Shown here: one piece after another, positions 1-13,700 of the stretch | Numbering within the stretch: the stretch's first letter is position 1 | Layout of the letters: the number at the start of each line of letters is the position of its first letter | Assembly: GCA_949130485.1 (NCBI GenBank) | Contig: OX422194.1 | Span: 1 to 64,000 of the forward strand | Length of the DNA: 64,000 bases | Origin: Agelas oroides | Taxonomy: Eukaryota > Porifera > Demospongiae > Agelasida > Agelasidae | Direction: 5' to 3' | The notes under the pieces: generated by a model | Told to the model about the DNA's origin: nothing | Databases searched by the model: none | Seen by the model: only the letters and a program-made list of their open reading frames with translations | Made by a program: the position numbers and the translations under genes

Positions 1-446
1 CTAACCCTAACCCTAACCCTAACCCTAACCCTAACCCTCTAACCCTAACCCTAACCCTAACCCTAACCCTAACCCTAACCCTAACCCTAACCCTAACCCT
101 AACCCTAACCCTAACCCTAACCCTAACCCTAACCCTAACCCTAACCCTAACCCTAACCCTAACCCTAACCCTAACCCTAACCCTAACCCTAACCCTAACC
201 CTAACCCTAACCCTAACCCTAACCCTAACCCTAACCCTAACCCTAACCCTAACCCTAACCCTAACCCTAACCCTAACCCTAACCCTAACCCTAACCCTAA
301 CCCTAACCCTAACCCTAACCCTAACCCTAACCCTAACCCTAACCCTAACCCTAACCCTAACCCTAACCCTAACCCTAACCCTAACCCTAACCCTAACCCT
401 AACCCTAACCCTAACCCTAACCCTAACCCTAACCCTAACCCTAACC
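1..446. repeat. Telomere, (CCCTAA)n
   Basis: About 74 head-to-tail copies of CCCTAA, the C-rich strand of TTAGGG telomeric DNA. This is the orientation expected at the left end of a chromosome whose 3' G-strand lies on the complement. There is one variant unit near position 37 (CCCTCTAA). The array passes straight into the 55-bp satellite at about 443-450, and the join shares AACCCC between the telomere unit and the satellite unit. The near-perfect uniformity fits a true terminal array rather than an old internal one. Confidence 0.97.
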
Positions 447-3400
447 CCTTTCAGTCAATTAACTATTAACTCCAAACCCCCCCACCACTTTGCCCCAACC
501 CCCTTTCAGTCAATTAACTATTAACTCCAAACCCCCCCACCACTTTGCCCCAACCCCCTTTCAGTCAATTAACTATTAACTCCAAACCCCCCCACCACTT
601 TGCCCCAACCCCCTTTCAGTCAATTAACTATTAACTCCAAACCCCCCCACCACTTTGCCCCAACCCCCTTTCAGTCAATTAACTATTAACTCCAAACCCC
701 CCCACCACTTTGCCCCAACCCCCTTTCAGTCAATTAACTATTAACTCCAAACCCCCCCACCACTTTGCCCCAACCCCCTTTCAGTCAATTAACTATTAAC
801 TCCAAACCCCCCCACCACTTTGCCCCAACCCCCTTTCAGTCAATTAACTATTAACTCCAAACCCCCCCACCACTTTGCCCCAACCCCCTTTCAGTCAATT
901 AACTATTAACTCCAAACCCCCCCACCACTTTGCCCCAACCCCCTTTCAGTCAATTAACTATTAACTCCAAACCCCCCCACCACTTTGCCCCAACCCCCTT
1001 TCAGTCAATTAACTATTAACTCCAAACCCCCCCACCACTTTGCCCCAACCCCCTTTCAGTCAATTAACTATTAACTCCAAACCCCCCCACCACTTTGCCC
1101 CAACCCCCTTTCAGTCAATTAACTATTAACTCCAAACCCCCCCACCACTTTGCCCCAACCCCCTTTCAGTCAATTAACTATTAACTCCAAACCCCCCCAC
1201 CACTTTGCCCCAACCCCCTTTCAGTCAATTAACTATTAACTCCAAACCCCCCCACCACTTTGCCCCAACCCCCTTTCAGTCAATTAACTATTAACTCCAA
1301 ACCCCCCCACCACTTTGCCCCAACCCCCTTTCAGTCAATTAACTATTAACTCCAAACCCCCCCACCACTTTGCCCCAACCCCCTTTCAGTCAATTAACTA
1401 TTAACTCCAAACCCCCCCACCACTTTGCCCCAACCCCCTTTCAGTCAATTAACTATTAACTCCAAACCCCCCCACCACTTTGCCCCAACCCCCTTTCAGT
1501 CAATTAACTATTAACTCCAAACCCCCCCACCACTTTGCCCCAACCCCCTTTCAGTCAATTAACTATTAACTCCAAACCCCCCCACCACTTTGCCCCAACC
1601 CCCTTTCAGTCAATTAACTATTAACTCCAAACCCCCCCACCACTTTGCCCCAACCCCCTTTCAGTCAATTAACTATTAACTCCAAACCCCCCCACCACTT
1701 TGCCCCAACCCCCTTTCAGTCAATTAACTATTAACTCCAAACCCCCCCACCACTTTGCCCCAACCCCCTTTCAGTCAATTAACTATTAACTCCAAACCCC
1801 CCCACCACTTTGCCCCAACCCCCTTTCAGTCAATTAACTATTAACTCCAAACCCCCCCACCACTTTGCCCCAACCCCCTTTCAGTCAATTAACTATTAAC
1901 TCCAAACCCCCCCACCACTTTGCCCCAACCCCCTTTCAGTCAATTAACTATTAACTCCAAACCCCCCCACCACTTTGCCCCAACCCCCTTTCAGTCAATT
2001 AACTATTAACTCCAAACCCCCCCACCACTTTGCCCCAACCCCCTTTCAGTCAATTAACTATTAACTCCAAACCCCCCCACCACTTTGCCCCAACCCCCTT
2101 TCAGTCAATTAACTATTAACTCCAAACCCCCCCACCACTTTGCCCCAACCCCCTTTCAGTCAATTAACTATTAACTCCAAACCCCCCCACCACTTTGCCC
2201 CAACCCCCTTTCAGTCAATTAACTATTAACTCCAAACCCCCCCACCACTTTGCCCCAACCCCCTTTCAGTCAATTAACTATTAACTCCAAACCCCCCCAC
2301 CACTTTGCCCCAACCCCCTTTCAGTCAATTAACTATTAACTCCAAACCCCCCCACCACTTTGCCCCAACCCCCTTTCAGTCAATTAACTATTAACTCCAA
2401 ACCCCCCCACCACTTTGCCCCAACCCCCTTTCAGTCAATTAACTATTAACTCCAAACCCCCCCACCACTTTGCCCCAACCCCCTTTCAGTCAATTAACTA
2501 TTAACTCCAAACCCCCCCACCACTTTGCCCCAACCCCCTTTCAGTCAATTAACTATTAACTCCAAACCCCCCCACCACTTTGCCCCAACCCCCTTTCAGT
2601 CAATTAACTATTAACTCCAAACCCCCCCACCACTTTGCCCCAACCCCCTTTCAGTCAATTAACTATTAACTCCAAACCCCCCCACCACTTTGCCCCAACC
2701 CCCTTTCAGTCAATTAACTATTAACTCCAAACCCCCCCACCACTTTGCCCCAACCCCCTTTCAGTCAATTAACTATTAACTCCAAACCCCCCCACCACTT
2801 TGCCCCAACCCCCTTTCAGTCAATTAACTATTAACTCCAAACCCCCCCACCACTTTGCCCCAACCCCCTTTCAGTCAATTAACTATTAACTCCAAACCCC
2901 CCCACCACTTTGCCCCAACCCCCTTTCAGTCAATTAACTATTAACTCCAAACCCCCCCACCACTTTGCCCCAACCCCCTTTCAGTCAATTAACTATTAAC
3001 TCCAAACCCCCCCACCACTTTGCCCCAACCCCCTTTCAGTCAATTAACTATTAACTCCAAACCCCCCCACCACTTTGCCCCAACCCCCTTTCAGTCAATT
3101 AACTATTAACTCCAAACCCCCCCACCACTTTGCCCCAACCCCCTTTCAGTCAATTAACTATTAACTCCAAACCCCCCCACCACTTTGCCCCAACCCCCTT
3201 TCAGTCAATTAACTATTAACTCCAAACCCCCCCACCACTTTGCCCCAACCCCCTTTCAGTCAATTAACTATTAACTCCAAACCCCCCCACCACTTTGCCC
3301 CAACCCCCTTTCAGTCAATTAACTATTAACTCCAAACCCCCCCACCACTTTGCCCCAACCCCCTTTCAGTCAATTAACTATTAACTCCAAACCCCCCCAC

Positions 3401-4358
3401 CACTTTGCCCCAACCCCCTTTCAGTCAATTAACTATTAACTCCAAACCCCCCCACCACTTTGCCCCAACCCCCTTTCAGTCAATTAACTATTAACTCCAA
3501 ACCCCCCCACCACTTTGCCCCAACCCCCTTTCAGTCAATTAACTATTAACTCCAAACCCCCCCACCACTTTGCCCCAACCCCCTTTCAGTCAATTAACTA
3601 TTAACTCCAAACCCCCCACCACTTTGCCCCAACCCCCTTTCAGTCAATTAACTATTAACTCCAAACCCCCCACCACTTTGCCCCAACCCCCTTTCAGTCA
3701 ATTAACTATTAACTCCAAACCCCCCCACCACTTTGCCCCAACCCCCTTTCAGTCAATTAACTATTAACTCCAAACCCCCCCACCACTTTGCCCCAACCCC
3801 CTTTCAGTCAATTAACTATTAACTCCAAACCCCCCCACCACTTTGCCCCAACCCCCTTTCAGTCAATTAACTATTAACTCCAAACCCCCCCACCACTTTG
3901 CCCCAACCCCCTTTCAGTCAATTAACTATTAACTCCAAACCCCCCCACCACTTTGCCCCAACCCCCTTTCAGTCAATTAACTATTAACTCCAAACCCCCC
4001 CACCACTTTGCCCCAACCCCCTTTCAGTCAATTAACTATTAACTCCAAACCCCCCCACCACTTTGCCCCAACCCCCTTTCAGTCAATTAACTATTAACTC
4101 CAAACCCCCCCACCACTTTGCCCCAACCCCCTTTCAGTCAATTAACTATTAACTCCAAACCCCCCCACCACTTTGCCCCAACCCCCTTTCAGTCAATTAA
4201 CTATTAACTCCAAACCCCCCCACCACTTTGCCCCAACCCCCTTTCAGTCAATTAACTATTAACTCCAAACCCCCCCACCACTTTGCCCCAACCCCCTTTC
4301 AGTCAATTAACTATTAACTCCAAACCCCCCCACCACTTCGCCCCAACCACCTTTCAGT
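447..4358. repeat. 55-bp subtelomeric satellite, about 71 copies
   Basis: Head-to-tail repeat of exactly 55 bp. Each unit reads CCCTTTCAGTCAATTAAC, then TATTAACTCCAAACCC, then a C-run, CACCACTTTGCCCCAACC. Copies are almost identical. Two units near 3600-3670 have one C fewer, and the last unit (about 4335-4358) has several changes. The C-rich strand is on top, the same polarity as the telomere. The complement carries three or more G-runs of at least four bases per unit and could fold as G-quadruplex. The short ORF at 3570-3767 is only the repeat read in a frame without stops. Confidence 0.95.
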
Positions 4359-4366
4359 AGCTCGTA

Positions 4367-4427
4367 GCTTATATATGCAAATAAATGGCGGGCCCGTAGG
4401 GCCCGCCATTTATTTGCATTTATAAGC
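4367..4427. repeat. Near-perfect hairpin, 29-bp arms, 3-base loop
   Basis: The inner 21 bp of the arms (4375-4395 and 4399-4419) are perfectly complementary around the loop GTA. The arms extend to 29 bp with one mismatch. The stem combines an A/T-rich outer part (ATGCAAATAAATGG) with a GC core (GGCGGGCCC). As DNA it could extrude a cruciform; as RNA it would be a very stable stem-loop. It sits within 10 bp of the end of the 55-bp satellite. Confidence 0.9.
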
Positions 4428-4541
4428 AGCGCCGCATCGTGCAGTAGACATGATGCGGCGCCGCCTTATACACTGCGCATTTCGCGCTGCTTCGAAGCAG
4501 CATCGCGCAGCAGGCACGAAGCAATGCAGCCTATTTCAGTA

Positions 4542-4700
4542 AGCATTTAGAGCTCTACGGCGACGCATTGCGCCTAATGCGCTCAACGACGATGCATTGC
4601 GTCTCAGCCAGCATTTAGCGGTCTGTGGCGACGCATTGTTCCAAGCGCGCGTTGCGTCGATTTTTTATCCTATTTAAGCATTTTGCGCGGTGTGGCGACG
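4542..4700. repeat. Three degraded copies of a 65-70 bp motif
   Basis: The string AGCATTTAG followed by a CpG-rich tail GGCGACGCATTG starts at about 4542 and about 4611. A third, shorter copy (AGCATTTTGCGCGGTGTGGCGACGCC) starts at about 4678. Spacing is 69 and 67 bp. The third copy runs into the first 53-bp satellite unit, so the array boundary lies inside this motif. Confidence 0.65.
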
Positions 4701-7700
4701 CCGAATTGGGCCAGGAGAATACAAGGGGAATGCAGGAGAATGCCAGTGGAACGTGTTAGAGTGGGTGCAAAGTGCGAGGGGAATGCGGGGGAATTGTGGG
4801 GGAATGTAATGGCGTGCGAGCAATGTTCCAGCGGTATGCAGGGTAATGCAGGGAATACCATGAATGTTGGGTATTGCAGGGAAATGCCAGGGAACATATG
4901 GGAGTGAGTGCAAAGTGCCAGGAGAATGCAGAGGAATGCATGGGAGTGGGTCCAAAATACCAGGTGAATGTAGGGGATTTCAGGAAATGCCTGGGGAATG
5001 TATGGCGTGGGTGCAAAGTGCCAGGAGAATGCATGGGAATGCAGGGGAATTAAGGGGAATGCCAGGAGAATGTAAGGGAGTGGGTGTAATGTGCCAGGGG
5101 AATGCAGGGGAACAGTAGGGAAACGAATGGGACAAGGTGCATTGATGGGGGAATGCCAGGGGAACATAAGGCAGTGGGTGCAAAATGCCGGGAGATTGCA
5201 GAGGAATGCCAGGGGAACGTAAGGGTGTGGGTGCAGTGCCAGGCAATACAGGAAAATACGGTGAAATGCAAGAGAATGCCAGGGGAACATACGGGAGTTG
5301 GTGCAGTGTACCTGGGGAATACAGGGTAGTGTCTGGGGAATGTACAGAAGTGGGTGCAAAGTGCCAGGGGAATGCAGGGAAATGTATGGTAGTGGGTACA
5401 AAGTGCCAGGTAAATTCAGGGAATGCAGGGAATGCCAGGGGAACGGAAGGGAGTGGGTGCAAAGTGCCAGGAGAATGCAGGGGAGTGCCATGAGAACTAC
5501 GGAAGTGGGTGCAAAGTCCAAGGAAATTGCAGGGGAATGCCAGGGGAACGGATGGGAGTGCAGTGAGAGGGGAATGGAGGGGAATGCAGGGGAATAGTAG
5601 GGAAACGTATGGGACAAGGTGCAGTGACGGGGGAATGCCAGGGGAACATAAGGCAGTGGGTGCAAAATGCCGGGGGAATGCAGGGGAATGCCAGGGGAAT
5701 GTGTGTGGTTGCAAAGCACCAGGGGAATGCAGGGATCCAGGGGAACGAAAGGCAGTTGTGCAAAGTACCAGGGGGATGCAAGGGAGTGAGGGGTACTACG
5801 GAAGTGGGTGCAAACTCCCAGGAAAGTGCAGAGGAATGCCAAGGGAACGTATGGGAGTGAATGCAAAGTGACAGGGGAGTAGAGGGGAATGCAGGGGAAT
5901 AACGGGAACGTATGCAAGTGGGTGCAAAGTGCCAGGAAAATGCAGGGGAATGCAGGGGAATGCAAGGGGAACGAAAGGGGGTGGGTGCAAAGTGCCAGGG
6001 GAATGCACGGGAATGCAAGGGAATGCAGGAAGATTCTTGGGGAAAGTATGCGAGTGTGTGCAAAGTGCCAGGGGAATGCAGGCGAATGCCGGGGGAACGT
6101 AAGGGAGTGGGTGAAAAGTGCCACGGGAAAGCAAGGGAATGCCTGGTAAATGTAAGGGAGTGGGTGCAGTGTGCCAGCGGAATGCAGGGGAATGCAGGGG
6201 GATACGAGGGGAACGTATGGGAGTGGGAGCAATGTGCCAGGGAAATGCAGGGGAATGTATGGGAGTGGGTGCAAAGTGCCAGGGGAATACAGGGGAATGC
6301 CAGGGGAACGTAAAGGTATGTGTGCAAAGTGCCATGGGAATGCATGGGAATTTATGGGACTGGGTGCAAAGTGCCAGAGGAATGCAGGGGAATGAAGGGG
6401 AATACCAGGGGAACGTATGGGAGTGGGTGCAAAGTGCCAGGGGAAGGCAAGGCAATGCGGTGGAATGCCAGGGGAACATATCAGAGGGTATGCACAGTGC
6501 CTGGAGAATGCATGGGAATGCCAGGGGAACATATGGGAGTGGGTGCAAAGTTCCAGGTGAATGTAGGGCAATTCAGAGGAATGCCTGGGAACATAAGGGA
6601 TTGGGTGCAAGGTTCCAAGGGGATGCAGGGGAATGTATGGGAGTGGGTGAAAATTGCCAGAAGAATTCAGGGTAATGCAGGGAAATGCCAGGGGAATGTA
6701 TTGAAGTGGGTGCAAAGTGCCAGGGGAATGCAGGGGAATGCAAGGGAATGCCATGTGTATGTATGGGAGCAGGTGCAAAGTGGCAGGGGAATGCAGGGGA
6801 ATGCCACAGCAACGTATGGGAGTGGGTAAAAGTGCCAGGGGAATGCAGGGGAATGTAGGTGAATGGATGGGAGTAGGTGCAAAATGCCAAGGGAATTCAG
6901 GGGGTAGCAGGGAATGCCAGGGGAAAGAATGGGAGTGTGTGCAGTGCCAGGGGAATGCATGGGAATGCAGGGGAATGCATGGAATGCAAGCGAATGCAGG
7001 GGAATGCAGGGGAACGTATGGGACTAGGTGAAAAGTGACAGGGGAATGCCAGGGGAACATAAGGCATTGGATGCAAAATACCTTGGGAATGCAAGGGAAT
7101 GCAGGGGAATGCAGGGGAATGCCAGGTGAACGTAAGGGAGTGGGTGCAAGGTGCCAGGGGAATGCAGGAAAATACGGGGTAATGCCAGGGAAACGTACGG
7201 TAGTGGGTGCAATGTGCCAGGGGAATGCAGGGGAGTGCCAGGGGAACGTACGGAGGTGGGTGCAAAGTGCCAGGGGAATGCAGGGGAATGCCAAGGGAAC
7301 GTATTGGAGTGCAAAGTGAGAGGAATGGAGGGTAATGCAGGGGAATAACGGGAACGTATGGGAGTGGGTACAAAGTGCCAGGAAAATGCAGGGGAATGCC
7401 AGGGCAACAACAGTAGGTGGGTGCAAAGTGCCAGGGGAATGCAGGTGAGTGCCAGGGGAACGAAAAGAAGTGGGTTCAAAGTGCCAGGGGAATGCAGGGG
7501 CATGCCTGGGGAACGTATGGGAGTGCAAAGTGACGGGAATGGAGGGGAATGCAGGGGAATAACGGGAACGTATGGGAGTGGGTACAAAGTGCCATGAAAA
7601 TACATGGGAATGCCGGGGGAATGTAAGGGAGTGGTAGCAAAGTTCCAGGGGAATGCAGGGAAATGTAGGGGAATGCATGGGAATGCAGGGGAATGCAGGG

Positions 7701-10700
7701 GACTGCCAGGGAAACGTAAGGGAGTGGGTGTAATATGCCAGGGGTTTGCAGGGGATTTCAGAGGAACGTATGGGACTAGGTGCTAAATGACGGGAATTCC
7801 AGGGCAACATAAGGCATGGGTGCTAAATGCCAGGGGAATGCAGGGGAATGCAGGGGAATGCCAGGGAATGTAAGGGAGTGGGTGCAAAGTGCCAGTGGAA
7901 TGCAGGAAAATACGGGGGAAACCAGGGGAATGCCAGGGGAACGTACGGTAGTGGGTGCAATGTTGCCAGGGGAATGTACGGAGGTGGGTGCAAAGTGCCA
8001 GGGGAATGCAGGGGAATGCAGGGGAATGCCAGGGGAACGTAAGGGAGTGGGTGTAATGTGCCAGGGGAATGCAGGGGAATGCCAGGGGAATGTAAGAGAC
8101 TAGGTGCAAAGTGACAGGGGTATGCTTGGAGAACATAAGGCAGTGGGCGCAAAATGCCTGAGGAATGCAGGGAAATGCCAGGTGAACGTAAGGGAGTGGG
8201 TTCAAAGTGCTAGGGGAATGCAGGAAAATACGGGGGAATGCAGGGGAATGCCTGGGGAACGTACAGTAGTGGGTGAAATGTGCCAGGGGAATGCAGGGGA
8301 GTGCCAGGGGAATGTACGGAGGTGGGTGCAAAGTGCCTGGGGAATGCAGGAGAATGCCAGGGGAACATATTGGAGTGCAAAGTGACAAGGGAAGAGAATG
8401 CAGGGGAATAACAGGGGAACAAATGGGAGTGGGTACGTGACAAGAAAATGCAGGGGGATGCCAGGAGAATGCAGGGGAATGCCAGGGGAATGCAGGGGAA
8501 TGCCAGGGGAATGCAGGGGAATGCCAGGGGAACGAAAGGGAGTGGGTGCAAAGTGCCAGGGGAATGCAGGGGAATGCCGGGGGAACGTAGGGAGTGGGTG
8601 CAAAGTGGCAGGGGAATGCAGGGGAATACAGGGGAATGCCAGGAGAACGTATTGGAAGGGGTGCAAGGGGAATGTAGGGGAATGCAGGGGAATGCCAGGA
8701 AACATGCGAGTGTGCAAAGTGCCAGGTGAATGCAGGAGAATGTATGGGAGTGGGTGCAAAGTGCCAGGGGAATGCAAGGTAATTCCAGGGGAATGTAACG
8801 GAGTGGGTGCAAAGTGCCAGGGGAATGTAGGACAATTCAGGGAAATGCCAAAAGAAAGCAGGGTAATGCAGGTGAATGCCAGGGGAATGTATGGAAGTGG
8901 GTGCAAAGATCCAGGGGAATGCAGAGGAATGAAGGGTAATACCAGGGGAACGTATGGGAGTGGGTGCAAAGTGGCAGGGGAATGAAGGGGAATGCCACAG
9001 CAATGTGAGTGGGTAAATGTGCCAGGGGTTTGCAGGGGAATGTAGGGGAATGGATGGGAGTGGGTGCAAAATGCCAGGGGAATGCAGGGGATTGCAGGGA
9101 ATGCCAGGGTAATGGGAGTGGGTGCAAAGTGCCAGGGGAATGCAGGGGAATGCTTGGGGATCGTAAACGAGTGGGTGCAAAGTGCCAGGTGAATGCAGGG
9201 GAAAGCAGGGGAATGCCAGGGGAATGTAAGGGAGCAGGTGCAACGTGCCAGGGGAATGTAGGGAATGCAGGGGAATGCCATGGGAATGTATGGAAGTAGG
9301 TCCAAAGCGCCAGGGGAATGCGTAGGTATGTGTGCAAAGTGCCAGGAGAATACATGGAAATGTATGGGACTGGGTGCAAAGTGCCAGAGGAATGCAGGGG
9401 AATGAAGGGGAATAGTAGGGAAATGTATTGGACAAGGTGCAGTGACAGGGGAATGCCAGGGGAACATAAGGCAGTGGGTGTAAAATGCCGGGGGAATGCA
9501 GGGGAATACCAGGGGAACGTAAGGGTGTGGGTGCAAAGTGCCAGGGGAATGCAGGAAAATACGAGAAAATGCAAGGGATTACCAGTGGAACGTACGAGAG
9601 TAGGTGCAATGTGCCAGAGGAATGCAGGGGAGTGTCAGGGGAATGTGCGGAGGTGGGTACAAAGTGCCAGGGGAATGCAGGGGAATGCCAGGGAAACGTG
9701 AGATGGTGTAATGTGACAGGAGAATGCAGAGGATTGCAGGGGAACATATGAGACTAGGTGCAAAGTGACAGGGGAATGCTTGGATAACAAGGCAGTGGGT
9801 GCAAAATGCCTGGGGAATGCAGGGGAATGCAAGGGAATGCCAGGGGAATGTAAGGGAGTGAATGCAAAGTGACAGGGGAATAGAGGGGAATGCAGGGGAA
9901 TAACAGAGGATCGTAAGCGAGTGGGTGCAAAGTGCCAGGAAAATGCAGGGGAATGCAGGGGAATGCCAGGGGAACGAAAGGGGGTGGGTGAAAAGTGCCA
10001 GGGGAATGCACAGGAATGCAAGGGAATGCAGGAAAACGTTTGGGGAAAGTATGGGAGTGTGTGCAAAGTGCCAGGGGAATGCAGGGGAATGCCGGTGGAA
10101 CGTAAGGGAGTGGGTGCTAAGTGCCTGGGGAAAGCAGGGGAATGCAGGGGAATGCCAGGTGAATGTAAGGGAGTGGGTGCAATGTGCCAGCGGAATGCAG
10201 GGGAATACCAAGGGAATGTATGGGAGTGGGTGCAAAGTGCCAGGGGAATACAGGGGAATGCCAGGGGAACGTATAGGTATGTGTGCAAAGTGCCAGGGGA
10301 ATGCATGGGAATGTATTGGACTGGGTGCAAAGTGCCAAAGGAATGCAAGGGAATGAAGGGGAATACTAGGGGAACGGATGGGAGTGGGTGCAAAGTGCCA
10401 GGGGAAGGCAGGGGAATGCAATGGAATGCCAGGGGAACATATCAGAGGGTATGCACAGTGCCTTGGGAATGCATGGGATTGCCAGGAGAACATATGGGAG
10501 TGGGTGCAAAGTTCCAGGTGAATGCAGGGCAATTCAGGGGAATGCCAGGGAACATATGGGAGTGGGTGCAAAGTGCCAAGGGGATGCAGGGGAATGTATG
10601 GGAGTGGGTGCAAAATGCCAGAAGAACGCAGGGTAATGCAGGGGAATGCCAGGGGAATGTATGGAAGTGGGTGCAAAGTGCCAGGGGAATGCAGGGGAAT

Positions 10701-13700
10701 GCAAGGGAATGCCATGGGTATGTATGGGAGTAGGTGCAAAGTGCCAGGGGAATGTAGGGGAATGCATGGGAGTGTGTGCAAAGTGCAATGGGAATGTTGG
10801 GGAATGCCAGGGGAATGTATGGGAGTGGGTGCAAAACGCCAGAGGAACGCAGGGGAATACGGGAATTCCAGGGGAACGTATGGAAGTGAGTGCAGACACG
10901 GGAACGGAGAATGCAGGGAAATGCCAGGGAAATGTATGGAAGTGGGTGCCAAGTGTTAGGGGAATGCAGGGGAATGCGAGGGAATGCAGGGGAATGCAGG
11001 GGAATGCCAGGGGAAGGTATAGGTATGTGTGCAAAGTGCCAAGAGAATGCAGGGGAATGTATGGGAGTGGGTGCGAAGTGCCAGGGGAATGCAGGGGAAT
11101 GCCAGGGGAAATTACGGGAGGGGGTGCAAGAGGAATGTAGGGGAATGCAGGGGAATGCCAGGGAACATATGCGAGTGGGTGCAAAGTGCCTGGCGAATGC
11201 AGGGGAATGTATGGGAGTGGGTGCAAAATGCCAGGGGGAACGCAGGGGATTACATGGAATGCCAGGGGAACGTATGGAAGTGGGTGCAAAGTGCCAGGGG
11301 AATGCAGGGGAATGCCAGGGGAATGTATGGGAGTGGGTGTAAAGTGCCAGGGGAATGCAGGGGAATGCAGGGGATTGTCAGGGGAATGAAAGGGAGTGGG
11401 TGCAAAGTGCAAAGGGAATGCAGGGTAATGCCAGGGGAACGTATTGGAGTGGGTGCAAATGGGAATGCAGGGGAATGCAGGAGAATGCAAGGGGAACGTA
11501 TGAGAGTGGGTGCAAAGTACCAGGGGAATGCATGGGAATGCAAGAGAATGCAGGGGAATGCCAGGGGAACGTAAGGGAGTGGTTGTAATATGCCAGGGGA
11601 ATACAGGGGAATGCCAGGGGAAGATAAGGCAGTGTGTGTAATGTGCCAGGGGAATGCAGGGGAATGCCAGGGGAATGTATGGGAGTTGGTGCAAAGTGCC
11701 AGGGGAATGCAGGGGAATGCCAGGGGAACATATGGGAGTTGGTGCAAAGTGCCAGGGGAATGCAGGGGAGTGCAGGGGAATGCCAGGAGAATGTAAGGGA
11801 GTGGGTGCAATATGCCAGCGGAATGCAGGGGAATGCAGGGGAATACCAGGGGAACGTATGGGAGTGGGTGTAAAGTTCCAGGTGAATGTAGGGCAATTCA
11901 GGGGAATGCCAGGGAACATATGGGAGTGGGTGCAAAGTGCCAAGGGATGCAGGGGAATGTATGGGAGAGGGTGCAAAACGCCAGAACGCAGGGTAATGCA
12001 GGGGAATGCCAGGGGAATGGATGGAAGTGGGTGCAAAGTGCCAGGGGAATGCAGGGGAATGCAAGGCATGCCAATGGAATGTATGGGAGTGGGTGCAAAG
12101 GGCCAGGGAAATGCAGGGGAATGCCACAGGAACGTATGGGAGTGGGTGCTAAGTGCCAGGGGAATGCAGGGGAATGCCAGGGGAACATATGGGAGTGGGT
12201 GAAAAGTGCCAGGGGAATGTAGGGGAATGCCAGGGGAATACATGGGAGTGTGTGCAAAGTGCAATGGGAATGTGGGGGAATGCCAGGGGAATGTATAGGA
12301 GTGGGTACAAAACGCCAGAGGAACGCAGGGGAATACAGGGGAATGCCATGGGAGTGAGTGCAAAGTCACAGGGGAACGGAGGGGAATGCAGGGAAATGCC
12401 AGGGGAATGTATGGAAGTGGGTGCCAAGTGCCAGGAGAATGCAGGGGAATGCAAGGGAATGCGAGGGGAACATATGGGAGTGGCCGCAGTGCCAGGGGAA
12501 TGCAGGAGAATGCCAGGGGATGGTATAGGTATGTGTGCAAAGTGCCATGAGAATGCAGGGGAATGTACAGGAGTGGGTGCGAAGTGCCAGGGGAATGCAG
12601 GGGAATGCCAGGGGAAAATACGGCAGGGGGTGCAAGGGGAATGTAGGGGAATGCAGAGGAATGCCAGGGAACATGTCAGTGGTTGCAAAGTGCCAGGCAA
12701 ATGCAGGGGAATGTATGAGAGTGGGTGCAAAATGCCAGGGGGGACGCAGGGGATTACATGGAATGCCAGGGGAACGTATAGAAGTGGGTGCAAAGTGCCA
12801 GGGGAATGCAGGGGAATGCCAGGGAATGTATGGGAGTGGGTGCAAAGTGCCAGGGGAATGCAGGGGAATGCAGGGGTTTGTCAAGGGAACAAAAGGGAGT
12901 GGGTGCAAAGTGCAAGGGGAATGCAGGGTAATGCCAGGGGAACGTATTGGAGTGGGTGCAAAGTAACAGGTGAATGCAGGGGAATGCAGGAGAATGCCAG
13001 GGGAACGTATGAGAGTGGGTGTAAAGTGCCAGGGGAATGCATGGGAATGCAAGTGAATGCAGGGGAAAGCCAGGGGAACGTAAGGGAGTGGTTGTAATAT
13101 GCCAGGGGAATGCAGGGGAATGCAGGAGAATAGCAGGGTAACGTATGGGACTAGGTGTAAAGTGACAGGGGAATGCAGGGGAATGCAGGGGAATTCCAGG
13201 GGAACAAGGCAGTGGGTGCAATGTGCCAGGGGAATGCAGGGGAATGCAGGGGAATGTCAGGGGAATGTAAGGGAGTGGGTGCAAAGTACCAGGGGAATGC
13301 AGGGGAACATATGGGGGTGGGTGCAAAGTGTCAGGGGAATCAGGGGAATGCCAGGGGAACGTACGTAAGTGGGTGCAAAGTGCCAGGGGAATGCAGGGGA
13401 ATGCCAGGGAAATGTATGGGAGTTGGTGCAAAGTGCCAGGGGAATGCAGGGGAATGCCAGGGGAACGTATGGGAGTTGGTGCAAAGTGCCAGGGGAATGC
13501 AGGGGAATGCAAGGGGAATGTATGGGAGTGAGTGTAAAGTACCAGGGAAATGCAGGGGAATACAGGGGATTGTCAGGGGAACGAAAGGGAGTGGGTGCAA
13601 AGAGCAAGGGGAATGCAGGGTAATGCCAGGGGAACGTATTGGAGTGGGTGCAAAGTAACGAGAATGCAGGGGAATGCAGGAGAATGCCAGGGGAACGTAC

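Larger units (their letters stand above)
4359..4700. other. CpG-rich linker between two satellites
   Basis: Single-copy-looking DNA of about 340 bp separating the 55-bp and 53-bp arrays. It is much richer in CpG (GCGCC, GACGCA, GCGCGC) than either array. It contains a strong hairpin at 4367-4427, a second short inverted repeat around 4429-4466 (10-base arms GCGCCGCATC / GATGCGGCGC), and three degraded copies of a 65-70 bp motif from 4542 on. There is no ORF of note. It may be a remnant of a mobile element or an array boundary element; the sequence alone does not decide. Confidence 0.7.
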
